Shown: in pieces, positions 24,717-32,626 of the stretch
Layout: each line of letters opens with the position of its first letter
How positions within the stretch are numbered: the first letter of the stretch is position 1
Source: Halomonas litopenaei
GTDB lineage: Bacteria > Pseudomonadota > Gammaproteobacteria > Pseudomonadales > Halomonadaceae
Direction: 5' to 3'
Assembly: GCF_017303055.1 (NCBI RefSeq)
Contig: NZ_JAEKJT010000004.1
Location: 552,089 to 616,088, forward strand
DNA: 64,000 bases
Position numbers and translations under genes: made by a program
The notes under the pieces: generated by a model
What the model was told of the DNA's origin: nothing
The model's input: the letters and a program-made list of their open reading frames with translations, nothing else
Database searches by the model: none

Positions 24717-26138
24717 ATGACAACAGCCCACTACCCCCTTTCCGCGCCAACGACTGCCCCTCTGGATGCAGCAACACTATGGCAACAGGACAAGGATCAC
24801 TTCATCCATCCGTTCACCGACTTCAGCGTCTTCCACGAGAAGGGCTGTGAGCTGATCACGGACGCCGAGGGTATCTACGTCCAGGATGTCCATGGCAATC
24901 GTTTCATCGACGGCATCGCCGGACTGTGGTGCGTCAACGTTGGCCATGGACGTGCCGAGATCGGCCAGGCGATGGCGGACCAGGCCACCCGCATGGCCTA
25001 TTTCTCGACCTTCAACAACCTGTCCAACGCGCCGGCTGCGCAACTGGCGGCGAAGCTGGCCGACCTGGCCCCCGACCATCTCAACCATGTGTTCTATACC
25101 TGCGGTGGGTCTACCGCCAATGACGCGACCATTCGCTTGGTTCACTACTATTTCAACCGTCTGGGCAAACCCTCTAAAAAGCGCATTCTTTCGCGGCGCA
25201 ATGCCTACCACGGCACCACCTACCTGGCCGCAAGCCTGACAGGCATCGAGAGCAACAACTGGGAGTTCGACACCCTCGACCAGCTTGTCACCCACCTCAG
25301 CGAAGCCAACATGTATCGCCGCCCCGAAGGGATGAGTGAAGAAGCCTACTGCGATCATCTGGTGAACGAGCTGACCGCCACCATCGATGAGATCGGTGCC
25401 GACCAGATAGCCGCCTTCATCGCCGAGCCGATCATGGGGGCAGGCGGCGTGCTGGTCGCTCCTCGCGGCTACCACGCGCGAATGCAGCAGGTCTGTCGCG
25501 ACCACGACATCCTCTACATCGCCGATGAGGTAGTGACGGGGTTTGGACGCCTCGGCCACGTCTTCGCCTCCGGCGAGGTCTTCGCTACCCAGCCCGATAT
25601 CATCAACCTGGCCAAAGGACTGTCGTCCGGCTACGCGCCACTCGGCGCCACCTTGATCTCCGACCGCCTCTACGAAGTGCTCGGCACTCCTCAGGGCAAG
25701 GGCGGCGTCCTGAGCACAGGTTTCACCTATTCCGGTCACCCGGTGAGCTGTGCCGCAGCACTGAAGAACATCGAGATTCTCGAGCGCGAAGATCTCTGCG
25801 CCAACGTGCGTGAAGTCGGCCCCTACCTGGAACAGGCCCTGGCCTCGCTGGCCCACCACGATACCGTCGGCGATGTACGCGGCAGTCACTTCATGATGTG
25901 CATCGAAAACGTCGCCGACAAAGCCACCAAGGCCCTGTTCCCCGTCGAGGCGCGAGTGGGCGATCGCGTGGCCCACGAGGCCCAGAAGCGTGGCCTGATC
26001 ATTCGCCCCGTGGGCCACCTGAACGTCATCTCTCCCCCCTTGATCTGGACCCGCGACACCGTCGACACAGCCGTGGAGATACTCGATCAAGCGCTGGCAG
26101 CCACCAGCGCATCGCTCAGGCAAGACGGCTACCTGTAG
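24717..26138 (+). CDS. Class III aminotransferase, putrescine/polyamine type
   Basis: 473-residue PLP enzyme with AAGGAGG upstream of the ATG at 24717. Class III marks: GIAGLWCVNVGHGR near the N-terminus, the glycine/threonine phosphate site in CGGSTANDATIRL, DEVVTGFGRLG with the PLP-binding Asp at about 265, and the Schiff-base Lys in INLAKGLSSGY at about 300. The length and motifs match the omega-amino:pyruvate and SpuC-type group. The agmatine deiminase in the same operon points to putrescine, giving 4-aminobutanal and alanine. A taurine or beta-alanine substrate cannot be excluded. Confidence 0.85.
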   Translation: MTTAHYPLSAPTTAPLDAATLWQQDKDHFIHPFTDFSVFHEKGCELITDAEGIYVQDVHGNRFIDGIAGLWCVNVGHGRAEIGQAMADQATRMAYFSTFNNLSNAPAAQLAAKLADLAPDHLNHVFYTCGGSTANDATIRLVHYYFNRLGKPSKKRILSRRNAYHGTTYLAASLTGIESNNWEFDTLDQLVTHLSEANMYRRPEGMSEEAYCDHLVNELTATIDEIGADQIAAFIAEPIMGAGGVLVAPRGYHARMQQVCRDHDILYIADEVVTGFGRLGHVFASGEVFATQPDIINLAKGLSSGYAPLGATLISDRLYEVLGTPQGKGGVLSTGFTYSGHPVSCAAALKNIEILEREDLCANVREVGPYLEQALASLAHHDTVGDVRGSHFMMCIENVADKATKALFPVEARVGDRVAHEAQKRGLIIRPVGHLNVISPPLIWTRDTVDTAVEILDQALAATSASLRQDGYL

Positions 26139-26287
26139 CCGAGGTGTTCCCTGCCAATGACTGGCAGGGAACAGCACATCACCTGAGTAGGCCGCCTCAG
26201 CGACACACCCTGTCGAGGACTCCCTTTGGTGGCGGCCACCGCTCCCTTCAATAACAACGCTCGCCTAAAGCGAAACAAGGAGCTTGC

Positions 26288-27637
26288 ATGGACACCTACG
26301 GCGCATGGAGCCTGGTTCCGACCCTGGTGGTGCTGGTGACCGCCATCATCACCCGACGTACCATCGAATCCCTGCTGACTGGCTGCCTCGTCGGCCTGTT
26401 GATGATCGCCCCCAGCGAAGTCATTACGCGGGGCTCCGATATTCTGCTCGACGTGCTCGGTAACGACACCGTCACCTGGATCATTCTGGTCTGCGGGCTG
26501 TTTGGCAGCTTGATCGCCCTGCTGGTCAAGACCGGCGGCGTGCTCAGCTTCGGCGACGCCATGACCCGCCGCCTGCATAGCCGCCGGCAAAGTCTCCTCA
26601 CCACCTGGGTGCTAGGCCTGGTGATCTTCGTCGACGACTACCTCAATGCACTGACCATCAGCGCCTCGATGAAGAAGATCACCGACCGTTTCGGCGTATC
26701 CCGTGAGAAGCTGGCCTACATCGTCGACTCCACCGCGGCGCCGGTGTGCATTCTGGTGCCTTTCTCGACCTGGGCGGTGTTCTTCGCGGGACTGCTGGAG
26801 GACAACGACGTCGCCAGCAACGGCATGTCGCTGTACATCTCTTCCATTCCGTACATGGCCTATGCCTGGGTCGCCGCCGCTATCGTGCCGCTGGTAGCGC
26901 TTGGCTGGCTGCCCGATATTGGTCCCATGAAGAAGGCCGAAGCGCGTGCCCGGGGCGGACAGCCCGTCCCCGATGGCGGGGAAGAGCATGCTCTGCAGAT
27001 CGACACCAAGTACGATGGCAAGAGCCCTCACCTGCTTAACTTCCTGCTGCCGATCGCCAGCCTGATCGTCGCCACCTGGTACTTCGATATCGATATCCTG
27101 CGCGGCGTCATCGTGGCCCTGGCGGTCACCCTGGTGCTGATCGCCGTGCAGCGACTGCTGAGCTTCAACGACACCTTCGATACGGCGCTGGAGGGTTTCA
27201 AGGCGATGATCATGCCGCTGGGCACCCTGGTGGCAGGCTTCGCCCTGAAGGAAGTCAACGATGTGCTCGGCCTGACCGAGGTTGTCATCGCTGCCGTCGA
27301 ACCGCTGATGACCGCCGGTCTGCTGCCTGCCGTGGTGTTCGTCACCATGGCCTTCCTGGCCTTTGCCACCGGCTCGTTCTGGGGACTGTTTGCAGTCGCG
27401 ATGCCCATCGTCCTGCCGCTCGCCATGAGCATGGACGCCAACATGCCGCTGGTGGTTGGCGCACTGATCTCGGCCAGCGCCTTCGGCAGCCACGCCTGCT
27501 TCTATGGCGATTCCACCGTCCTCTCGGCCCAGGGTAGCGGCTGCAGCCCGATGGCCCACGCCCTGACCCAAATTCCCTATGTCCTGATCGCGGCGGCACT
27601 CGCCACCGGCGTCTTTCTGATCCTTGGTCTGCTGTGA
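26288..27637 (+). CDS. NhaC-family Na+/H+ antiporter-like carrier, probably amine or amino-acid transport
   Basis: 449 residues, AAGGAG upstream of the ATG at 26288. About ten to twelve transmembrane helices, with IFVDDYLNALTI (about 115-126) and LAFATGSFWGLFAVAMPIVLPLA (two adjacent family blocks near 355-380), mark the NhaC/YfcC-like IT superfamily. A hydrophilic loop lies at about 215-245. Placed between an aminotransferase and agmatine deiminase (the latter begins eight bp past its stop), it is more likely an agmatine or polyamine carrier than a housekeeping Na+/H+ exchanger. This is inference from context. Confidence 0.8.
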   Translation: MDTYGAWSLVPTLVVLVTAIITRRTIESLLTGCLVGLLMIAPSEVITRGSDILLDVLGNDTVTWIILVCGLFGSLIALLVKTGGVLSFGDAMTRRLHSRRQSLLTTWVLGLVIFVDDYLNALTISASMKKITDRFGVSREKLAYIVDSTAAPVCILVPFSTWAVFFAGLLEDNDVASNGMSLYISSIPYMAYAWVAAAIVPLVALGWLPDIGPMKKAEARARGGQPVPDGGEEHALQIDTKYDGKSPHLLNFLLPIASLIVATWYFDIDILRGVIVALAVTLVLIAVQRLLSFNDTFDTALEGFKAMIMPLGTLVAGFALKEVNDVLGLTEVVIAAVEPLMTAGLLPAVVFVTMAFLAFATGSFWGLFAVAMPIVLPLAMSMDANMPLVVGALISASAFGSHACFYGDSTVLSAQGSGCSPMAHALTQIPYVLIAAALATGVFLILGLL

Positions 27638-27645
27638 GTCCTGCC

Positions 27646-28764
27646 ATGCACCCTACACACTGCCCTTCCTCTGTCGCACCGTCCGCCGCTACGCCCGCCG
27701 CACAGGGCTATGTCATGCCGGCGGAATTCGCCCCCCACGATGCGTGCTGGATGCTCTGGCCCCAGCGTCCCGACACCTGGCGCCTCGGCGCGAAACCCGC
27801 CCAGCAAGCCTTCGTCGCTGTCGCCAGTGCCATTGCCGAAAGCGAGACCGTCTACGTCGGGGTCAACGACGATCAGTATGAAAATGCCAGGCACCAGTTG
27901 CCGGCCCACGTCCGTGTTGTCGAACTTTCCAGCAACGATGCCTGGATGCGAGACGTCGGCCCGACCTTCCTGGTGCATCCGGACAAGGGCCTAGCTCTGG
28001 TCGACTGGGAATTCAACGCCTGGGGCGGCCTCAAGGATGGGCTCTACTTCCCCTGGGACAAGGACCGCAGGATTCGGCCCAAGATAGCGGAGATGCTGGG
28101 CATTCCCTGCTTTGATGTGGAGGTGGTGCTGGAAGGCGGCGCCATTCATGTCGACGGCGAAGGCACCCTGATCACCACCGAAGAGTGCCTGCTGAACCCC
28201 AATCGCAACCCCGGCATGGATCGCGCCACCATGGAGCGCCGGCTCCAGGATAGCCTGGGTATCCAGAAGGTCATCTGGCTGCCCAGGGGCTGCTATCTCG
28301 ATGAAACCGATGGCCACGTCGACAACCTGTGCTGCTTTGTTGGCCCGGCCGAAGTTGCCTTGACCTGGTGTGACGACGACACCGATCCCGAGTACGCCAT
28401 CTGCCGGGAAGCCCGAGCGGTGCTCGAGGCCAGTACCGATGCCAAGGGCAGAGCCATCACTGTGCACCCCTTGCCACAGCCTGGCCCGCTGACCATCGCA
28501 GAGGATGAGGCCAGCGGCATTGATCGACTGGCCAGCTCCCACCCACGTCGCCCCGGCGACAGGATGGCGGCGTCCTACGTCAACTTCTACATCGGCAACC
28601 GTGTCGTGGTCATGCCCCAGCTCGATCCGCGCCATGACGCCACCGTCATGGACATCCTGGCGCGCCTGTTCCCGGACCGCCGTGTGGTTGGCGTGCCCGC
28701 TCGCGAGATATTGCTGGGCGGCGGAAACATTCACTGCATCACCCAGCAACAGCCACGGCCCTGA
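27646..28764 (+). CDS. aguA: Agmatine deiminase
   Basis: 372 residues of the peptidyl-arginine-deiminase fold; hydrolyses agmatine to N-carbamoylputrescine and ammonia. Family blocks: DAWMRDVGPTF, VDWEFNAWGG, VLEGGAIHVDGEGTLITTEECLLN, DETDGHVDN with the catalytic His, and the terminal LLGGGNIHCITQQQP carrying the nucleophile Cys. An ATG at 27646 was chosen; a GTG at 27634 overlapping the carrier's stop is possible, and the conserved core starts at a later Met (27715). It is the third gene of the operon. The usual partner, N-carbamoylputrescine amidase (AguB), is not in this window. Confidence 0.92.
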   Translation: MHPTHCPSSVAPSAATPAAQGYVMPAEFAPHDACWMLWPQRPDTWRLGAKPAQQAFVAVASAIAESETVYVGVNDDQYENARHQLPAHVRVVELSSNDAWMRDVGPTFLVHPDKGLALVDWEFNAWGGLKDGLYFPWDKDRRIRPKIAEMLGIPCFDVEVVLEGGAIHVDGEGTLITTEECLLNPNRNPGMDRATMERRLQDSLGIQKVIWLPRGCYLDETDGHVDNLCCFVGPAEVALTWCDDDTDPEYAICREARAVLEASTDAKGRAITVHPLPQPGPLTIAEDEASGIDRLASSHPRRPGDRMAASYVNFYIGNRVVVMPQLDPRHDATVMDILARLFPDRRVVGVPAREILLGGGNIHCITQQQPRP

Positions 28765-28787
28765 GTGTCTCGCTCACCACGGAAAGC

Positions 28788-28803
28788 GTCTCCTTTAGGA
28801 GAC
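28788..28803 (+). terminator. Short hairpin after aguA
   Basis: GTCTCC and GGAGAC pair around TTTA, 23 bp after the stop. The stem is only six base pairs and no T-run follows, so the terminator role is tentative. Confidence 0.35.
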
Positions 28804-28886
28804 AGCCAGCGCTGAATCAAGGGCTTGTGCTCCAACGCCAAGATCCATAGGCTCGAAAAGGCACATAACAGCAAAGGAGAAACATC

Positions 28887-29135
28887 ATGAGGAAGGGTTC
28901 CATCAAGACACTCTCCAGCCTGCTGCTGGCTGCTTTCATGACCCTGGGCCTGGCCGCCTGCGGCACCGGCACTGGCGAGCGTGCCGCTAGCGGTGCCGGT
29001 GTTGGCGCTGCCGTGGGCGCTGGCGCTGCCGCCGCCACCGGCGGAGACGTGGCCGAGGGCGCTGTCATTGGCGGCGGCGTTGGCGCTGCTGCGGGTGCTG
29101 CCACCGACGAGGACGATATCGACCTCGACAACTGA
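28887..29135 (+). CDS. Glycine-zipper lipoprotein, copy 1
   Basis: 82 residues. AAAGGAG precedes the ATG at 28887. A lipoprotein signal ends in the lipobox LAAC (Cys about 25), so the mature protein is lipid-anchored. The rest is almost wholly Gly/Ala with small-residue spacing (GAGVGAAVGAGAAAATGG, GGGVGAAAGAA), a glycine-zipper hairpin likely to insert in or lie on the membrane. It ends in an acidic tail, DEDDIDLDN. A second copy lies 270 bp downstream. Related Gly-zipper lipoproteins affect outer-membrane integrity; the function here is unknown. Confidence 0.78.
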   Translation: MRKGSIKTLSSLLLAAFMTLGLAACGTGTGERAASGAGVGAAVGAGAAAATGGDVAEGAVIGGGVGAAAGAATDEDDIDLDN

Positions 29136-29181
29136 TCCCGATGGATCAGACAGCATCCGAGCCGTTGTCGGACGACAGCAC

Positions 29182-29218
29182 CAAGACGCCGTCGCGCTTA
29201 ACCGCCGACGGCGTCTTG
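29182..29218 (+). terminator. Hairpin between the two glycine-zipper lipoprotein genes
   Basis: CAAGACGCCGTCG (29182-29194) and CGACGGCGTCTTG (29206-29218) form a perfect 13-bp stem with an 11-base loop. It indicates that the two paralogues are separate transcripts. The T-run after it is poor. Confidence 0.7.
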
Positions 29219-29406
29219 CTGTGTCTGGCATGTCGATCCGTCGTGTCGCCGGGGCATGTCAACCTGACCCGTTCGACACGACGCCTCCGTCTCGCCGATC
29301 ACTTTGGCGCAATTTGGAGACATTTCGTTCAAATTTGTTCCACTTGCGCACAGTTAACCCACCGGCCTAAGGTATGAGCAACTCCGATACCAATGAGGAA
29401 CTCGGC

Positions 29407-29643
29407 ATGAAACGACTGACACTGAGCTGTCTGATGGCTGCCACACTGGCGCTGGGTCTAGCGGCGTGCGGAACCGGCACGGGTGAGCGAGCCCTGAGCG
29501 GCGCTGGCGTTGGCGCCGCGGTCGGCGCAGGTGCTGCCGCCATCACCGGTGGCGATGTCGGCAAGGGCGCGGTTATCGGGGGCGGCGTTGGCGCTGCCAC
29601 CGGAGCGGCGACCGACTCGAATGACATCGACCTGAGCCGCTGA
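29407..29643 (+). CDS. Glycine-zipper lipoprotein, copy 2
   Basis: 78 residues from the ATG at 29407. It repeats copy 1 almost residue for residue from the lipobox onward (LAACGTGTGERA, GAGVGAAVGAGAAAITGGD, GGGVGAATGAATD). The signal peptide sequence and the tail (SNDIDLSR against an Asp-rich end) differ. The upstream DNA is AT-richer than elsewhere, so it may have its own promoter. This is a local tandem duplication whose mature part is under strong constraint. Confidence 0.78.
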   Translation: MKRLTLSCLMAATLALGLAACGTGTGERALSGAGVGAAVGAGAAAITGGDVGKGAVIGGGVGAATGAATDSNDIDLSR

Positions 29644-29685
29644 TCAGACCGCCGCCGCAACACCGGCGGATGCTCTGAAACGCCA

Positions 29686-30360
29686 CTAGCGACACACCCT
29701 GCCGCCCACGCCGAGATGAAAATGATCGGCGTGGGCGGCATTGTAATCGGGCCCCAGAACGGTACCGAACACCGTGCAAGCGTGCTCTCCTGCCTCCTCG
29801 AGGAATCGCCCCGGTGCCCCCTCACCCCAGTCGTTGAGCAGACTTATCCTGCGACCCTCCGTGGTGATGAAGGCCCCGACATCCAACGCCTCTGCGGTAG
29901 CGTGCTGGCTACGCCGGCCGGTCGCCCGTCCGTAGATATTGCGGCAGGCGAAGCTGCCCATATGCTCGATGCGGGCGATGCCGGTGCCCAACTGGCGGCT
30001 CGCTGCCTCGCTTAGCCCACGTTCATACATCGCCCACGCAACCGCCAGCGGGCAACGGGTCATGACTGGCGGCTGAACGGCGACATCACCGCCTTGCATG
30101 CGCACCAGGTTGGTAAGCGAACAGTCGCCGACGGTGGCATCTTCCATCGCAGAGAAGCGCTGAGCGGGGTCACTGGCCAACACGCTGCGACACGCCTCGG
30201 GATCATCGCCCAGGCGGGACAGCTTGTAGCGAAACCAGGGGCCAGGAGAAGCGTCCAAGGAAATGGGAGCCCAGGGATTGTAGCGGTCAGGGATGACGAT
30301 AATGCCCTTGTCCAGCGCAATGCCAAGCACCAGCAGCATCACCAGCAGCCATTGGATCAT
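29686..30360 (-). CDS. Extensin-like family protein
   Basis: 224 residues with one N-terminal transmembrane anchor (about 1-22), then a periplasmic domain of the Extensin_C family. The C-terminal part contains ARIEHMGSFACRNIYG, SQHATAEALDVGAF and HADHFHLGVGG, a His/Asp arrangement resembling the metal site of D-Ala-D-Ala/M15 peptidases. Four Cys (at DPEAC, GDCSL, TRCPL, FACRN), with additional late ones, probably form disulfides. The role is likely cell-wall related, but family activity is not established to my knowledge. It lies 48 bp downstream of a small membrane protein gene on the same strand. Confidence 0.85.
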   Translation of the reverse strand: MIQWLLVMLLVLGIALDKGIIVIPDRYNPWAPISLDASPGPWFRYKLSRLGDDPEACRSVLASDPAQRFSAMEDATVGDCSLTNLVRMQGGDVAVQPPVMTRCPLAVAWAMYERGLSEAASRQLGTGIARIEHMGSFACRNIYGRATGRRSQHATAEALDVGAFITTEGRRISLLNDWGEGAPGRFLEEAGEHACTVFGTVLGPDYNAAHADHFHLGVGGRVCR

Positions 30361-30408
30361 TCCCCCTCCCTGGCGCTTGAGCTCATTGGCGGCGGTCTGA
30401 AGTGCCGC

Positions 30409-30588
30409 CTACGGCTCCACCAACAACGACATTGCCAACGCCACGAGTCCCACAGCCACTGCCGTCAGCACCGCTACGGTGACGACACGATCCAGCCAGC
30501 GATCAAAACTGGTCCAGGTGAATGACAGGCGTCTGCGACGAGACGATGCCCTGCGGCGGGTGGCGCCGCGGGCAGGTGGAGAATTCAT
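30409..30588 (-). CDS. 59-residue membrane protein upstream of extensin-like gene
   Basis: Short gene: ATG at 30588 preceded by GGAAGGA nine bases upstream, stop TAG at 30409. The N-terminal 30 residues are strongly basic (Arg-rich, RRRASSRRRR), followed by a single transmembrane helix at about 37-55 (VVTVAVLTAVAVGLVALAM) and a short end. The positive-inside rule puts the basic part in the cytoplasm. Co-directional with the extensin-like gene and 48 bp from it, so probably an operon. No family recognised. Confidence 0.6.
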   Translation of the reverse strand: MNSPPARGATRRRASSRRRRLSFTWTSFDRWLDRVVTVAVLTAVAVGLVALAMSLLVEP

Positions 30589-30784
30589 GGCCGAGATCCT
30601 TCCGACGATACCTTGAGCTTACGTGCTGGCGGCCTCCCTGACCACCAAAGCATCCAGAATACCGCAATTGCCTAATAAAAGGAGGCGACCGGCGCTAGGC
30701 GCCACCGCCATGGCGCCGTCGGATGATGGCCTGTGGACAGCCGGGGGCGCTTCGGAAGCGGCCCCCGCTGCCGGCGGGTCTCGG

Positions 30785-32434
30785 CTAGTGATTGATGCGC
30801 CGGTTGACGACGTTAGGTGCCCGGCGCAAGCGCTCCTCTTCCGCCATGTTGCCGGCTTCGAAGGGATCGGCGCCGACGGGTGTCTCGCCATGCTGGCGAT
30901 AGAGTTGGGACAGCATGTTGCGACGATCCGTCTGCAATTCCTTGACCAGCACGAACATCATGCCGAAGAGAATGAACGAAAACGGCAGCGCCGCCAGCAC
31001 CGAGGCGGACTGCAGCCCTTTGAGGCCCCCCGCCACAATCAGGGTGAGGCATATGGCAGCGATCAGCAGCCCCCAGCACACTCGCTTGTAGAGCGGAGGG
31101 GCGATGGAACCGTTATCGGTCATCTGAGCCACGATGAATGACGCAGAATCCGCAGAGGTGACAAGAAAGATAAAGATCAGCAGCATCGCCACCACCGACA
31201 GCAGCGTCGAGAAGGGCATCAGGTCGAACATCTCGAACAGGGCCACGGTGATATTGCTCTGTGTCGCCGCCGCCAGTCCGGCATCTCCCCCCAGCTCCAT
31301 ATGCAGGGCGGCGCCACCGAAGACGCCGATCCACAGACAGGCCAGCAACGGCGGAACGACGAGCACGCCAAGCACATACTCGCGAATGGTGCGTCCGCGC
31401 GAGACACGAGCGACAAAGGTGCCGACAAAGGGCGACCAGGCAATGACCCAGGCCCAGTAGAAGATGGTCCACTGCGACGCCCAGGGATCGTCATTGTAGG
31501 GCGACATGGTCAGGCTCATGCCAATGAAGTTCTGAAGATAGTCGCCCAGCCCCAGCGTAATGGTCTCGAGAATCTTCACCGTCGGCCCGGTGAAGAGCAC
31601 GTACAGCATCATGGCGATGCACAAGGCCATGTTGAGATTGGACAAGCGCTTGATGCCCTTGTCGAGGCCGGACCAGGTCGATGCCATGTACGCCAGGAAC
31701 ATGACCGACAAAATGATCGCCTGCCACCAACCGTTCTCCGGTAGACCGAACACAGCGTTGAGACCGCCATTCATCTGCAGCACGCCCAGGCCCAGCGACG
31801 TCGCGACCCCCATCACGGTGGCCACGACCGCAAAGATATCCAGCCAGTCGGTGTAGGGGCGGATGGCAGGTCGCTTGGCCGTCATCGAGGACAGCACTGA
31901 CGACACCAGCCCGGCCTGATCCTTGCGGAACTGGAAGTAGGCGATGATCAACCCCACCAGCGAAAAGGCCGCCCACTGGTGAACTCCCCAGTTGAAGTAG
32001 CTCATCTGAATGGCATAGCGCGCGGCCTCCACGCTTTCCGCCTCGACCGCACCATAGGGGGGTACGGCAAAGTGGGTCATGGGCTCGGCCATGCCATAGA
32101 ACACCAGCCCGACACCAAAGCCTGCCGCCAGCAGCATGCTGATCCACGAGAAGGTGTCATAGGTCGGCGTACTGTCCTGAGGACCCAGGCGTACCTTGCC
32201 GTACTTGCTCACCGCCAGGCCGATCAGAAAGATCACAAAGGCGAACACTGCCAGCAGATAAAACCAGCCAAAGTAGTGGGTCACCTTGCCAAGCGCGGCA
32301 TTGGCGGCGTCGCCAAAGGCCTCGGGGAAGCTGGCGCCAACGGCCACCAGGGCGATGATGATGAGGGCAGACAGACGGAAGACGCGATCCTTGCCAGCGA
32401 GCGGTAGACGCTCCTGTATCGTTCGACCGTTCAT
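30785..32434 (-). CDS. BCCT-family osmolyte transporter, copy 1
   Basis: 549 residues from the ATG at 32434 with AGGAG ten bases upstream. Twelve transmembrane helices; the substrate-site glycine stretch is GFGVGLVFYGMAEP (about 100-113) and the Trp-rich TM8 block is FYWAWVIAWSPFVGTFVARVSRGRT (two consecutive halves near 330). These carriers take up betaine, choline or carnitine with Na+ or H+ in the inner membrane. A second BCCT gene lies immediately upstream on the same strand, with a terminator and about 190 bp between, so each has its own promoter. Confidence 0.93.
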   Translation of the reverse strand: MNGRTIQERLPLAGKDRVFRLSALIIIALVAVGASFPEAFGDAANAALGKVTHYFGWFYLLAVFAFVIFLIGLAVSKYGKVRLGPQDSTPTYDTFSWISMLLAAGFGVGLVFYGMAEPMTHFAVPPYGAVEAESVEAARYAIQMSYFNWGVHQWAAFSLVGLIIAYFQFRKDQAGLVSSVLSSMTAKRPAIRPYTDWLDIFAVVATVMGVATSLGLGVLQMNGGLNAVFGLPENGWWQAIILSVMFLAYMASTWSGLDKGIKRLSNLNMALCIAMMLYVLFTGPTVKILETITLGLGDYLQNFIGMSLTMSPYNDDPWASQWTIFYWAWVIAWSPFVGTFVARVSRGRTIREYVLGVLVVPPLLACLWIGVFGGAALHMELGGDAGLAAATQSNITVALFEMFDLMPFSTLLSVVAMLLIFIFLVTSADSASFIVAQMTDNGSIAPPLYKRVCWGLLIAAICLTLIVAGGLKGLQSASVLAALPFSFILFGMMFVLVKELQTDRRNMLSQLYRQHGETPVGADPFEAGNMAEEERLRRAPNVVNRRINH

Positions 32435-32532
32435 GGACACTCCTTGCCAAACGGCGGTCATGAGAATCAGGGCGTAGCACCCTAACAAAAGTCGGACTGT
32501 CCATCACGGTAGGTGAATATTCGTTTGAGCAC

Positions 32533-32560
32533 AAAAAAGCCGGTGCCCCAAGGCACCGGC
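32533..32560 (-). terminator. Rho-independent terminator of upstream BCCT gene
   Basis: Read on the minus strand, GCCGGTGCC (complement of 32552-32560) and GGCACCGGC (complement of 32539-32547) form a nine-bp stem with a four-base loop, followed by six T (complement of 32533-32538). It lies 67 bp past the stop of the second BCCT gene. Confidence 0.9.
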
Positions 32561-32626
32561 ATGGCTATCGATAGCGGCATCAATAGCGAACGTCACAGCG
32601 GCTACCCGCTCGCTGGCGTAATGGCG

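Noticed and set aside
24777..26177. 466-codon open frame antisense to the aminotransferase
   Set aside because: GC-rich third-position bias of the true gene keeps the opposite frame open; no recognisable domain and no start signal.
30728..30765. GC-rich hairpin downstream of BCCT copy 1 as terminator
   Set aside because: The stem is interrupted and no T-run follows on the minus strand, so evidence is too weak to list as a terminator.
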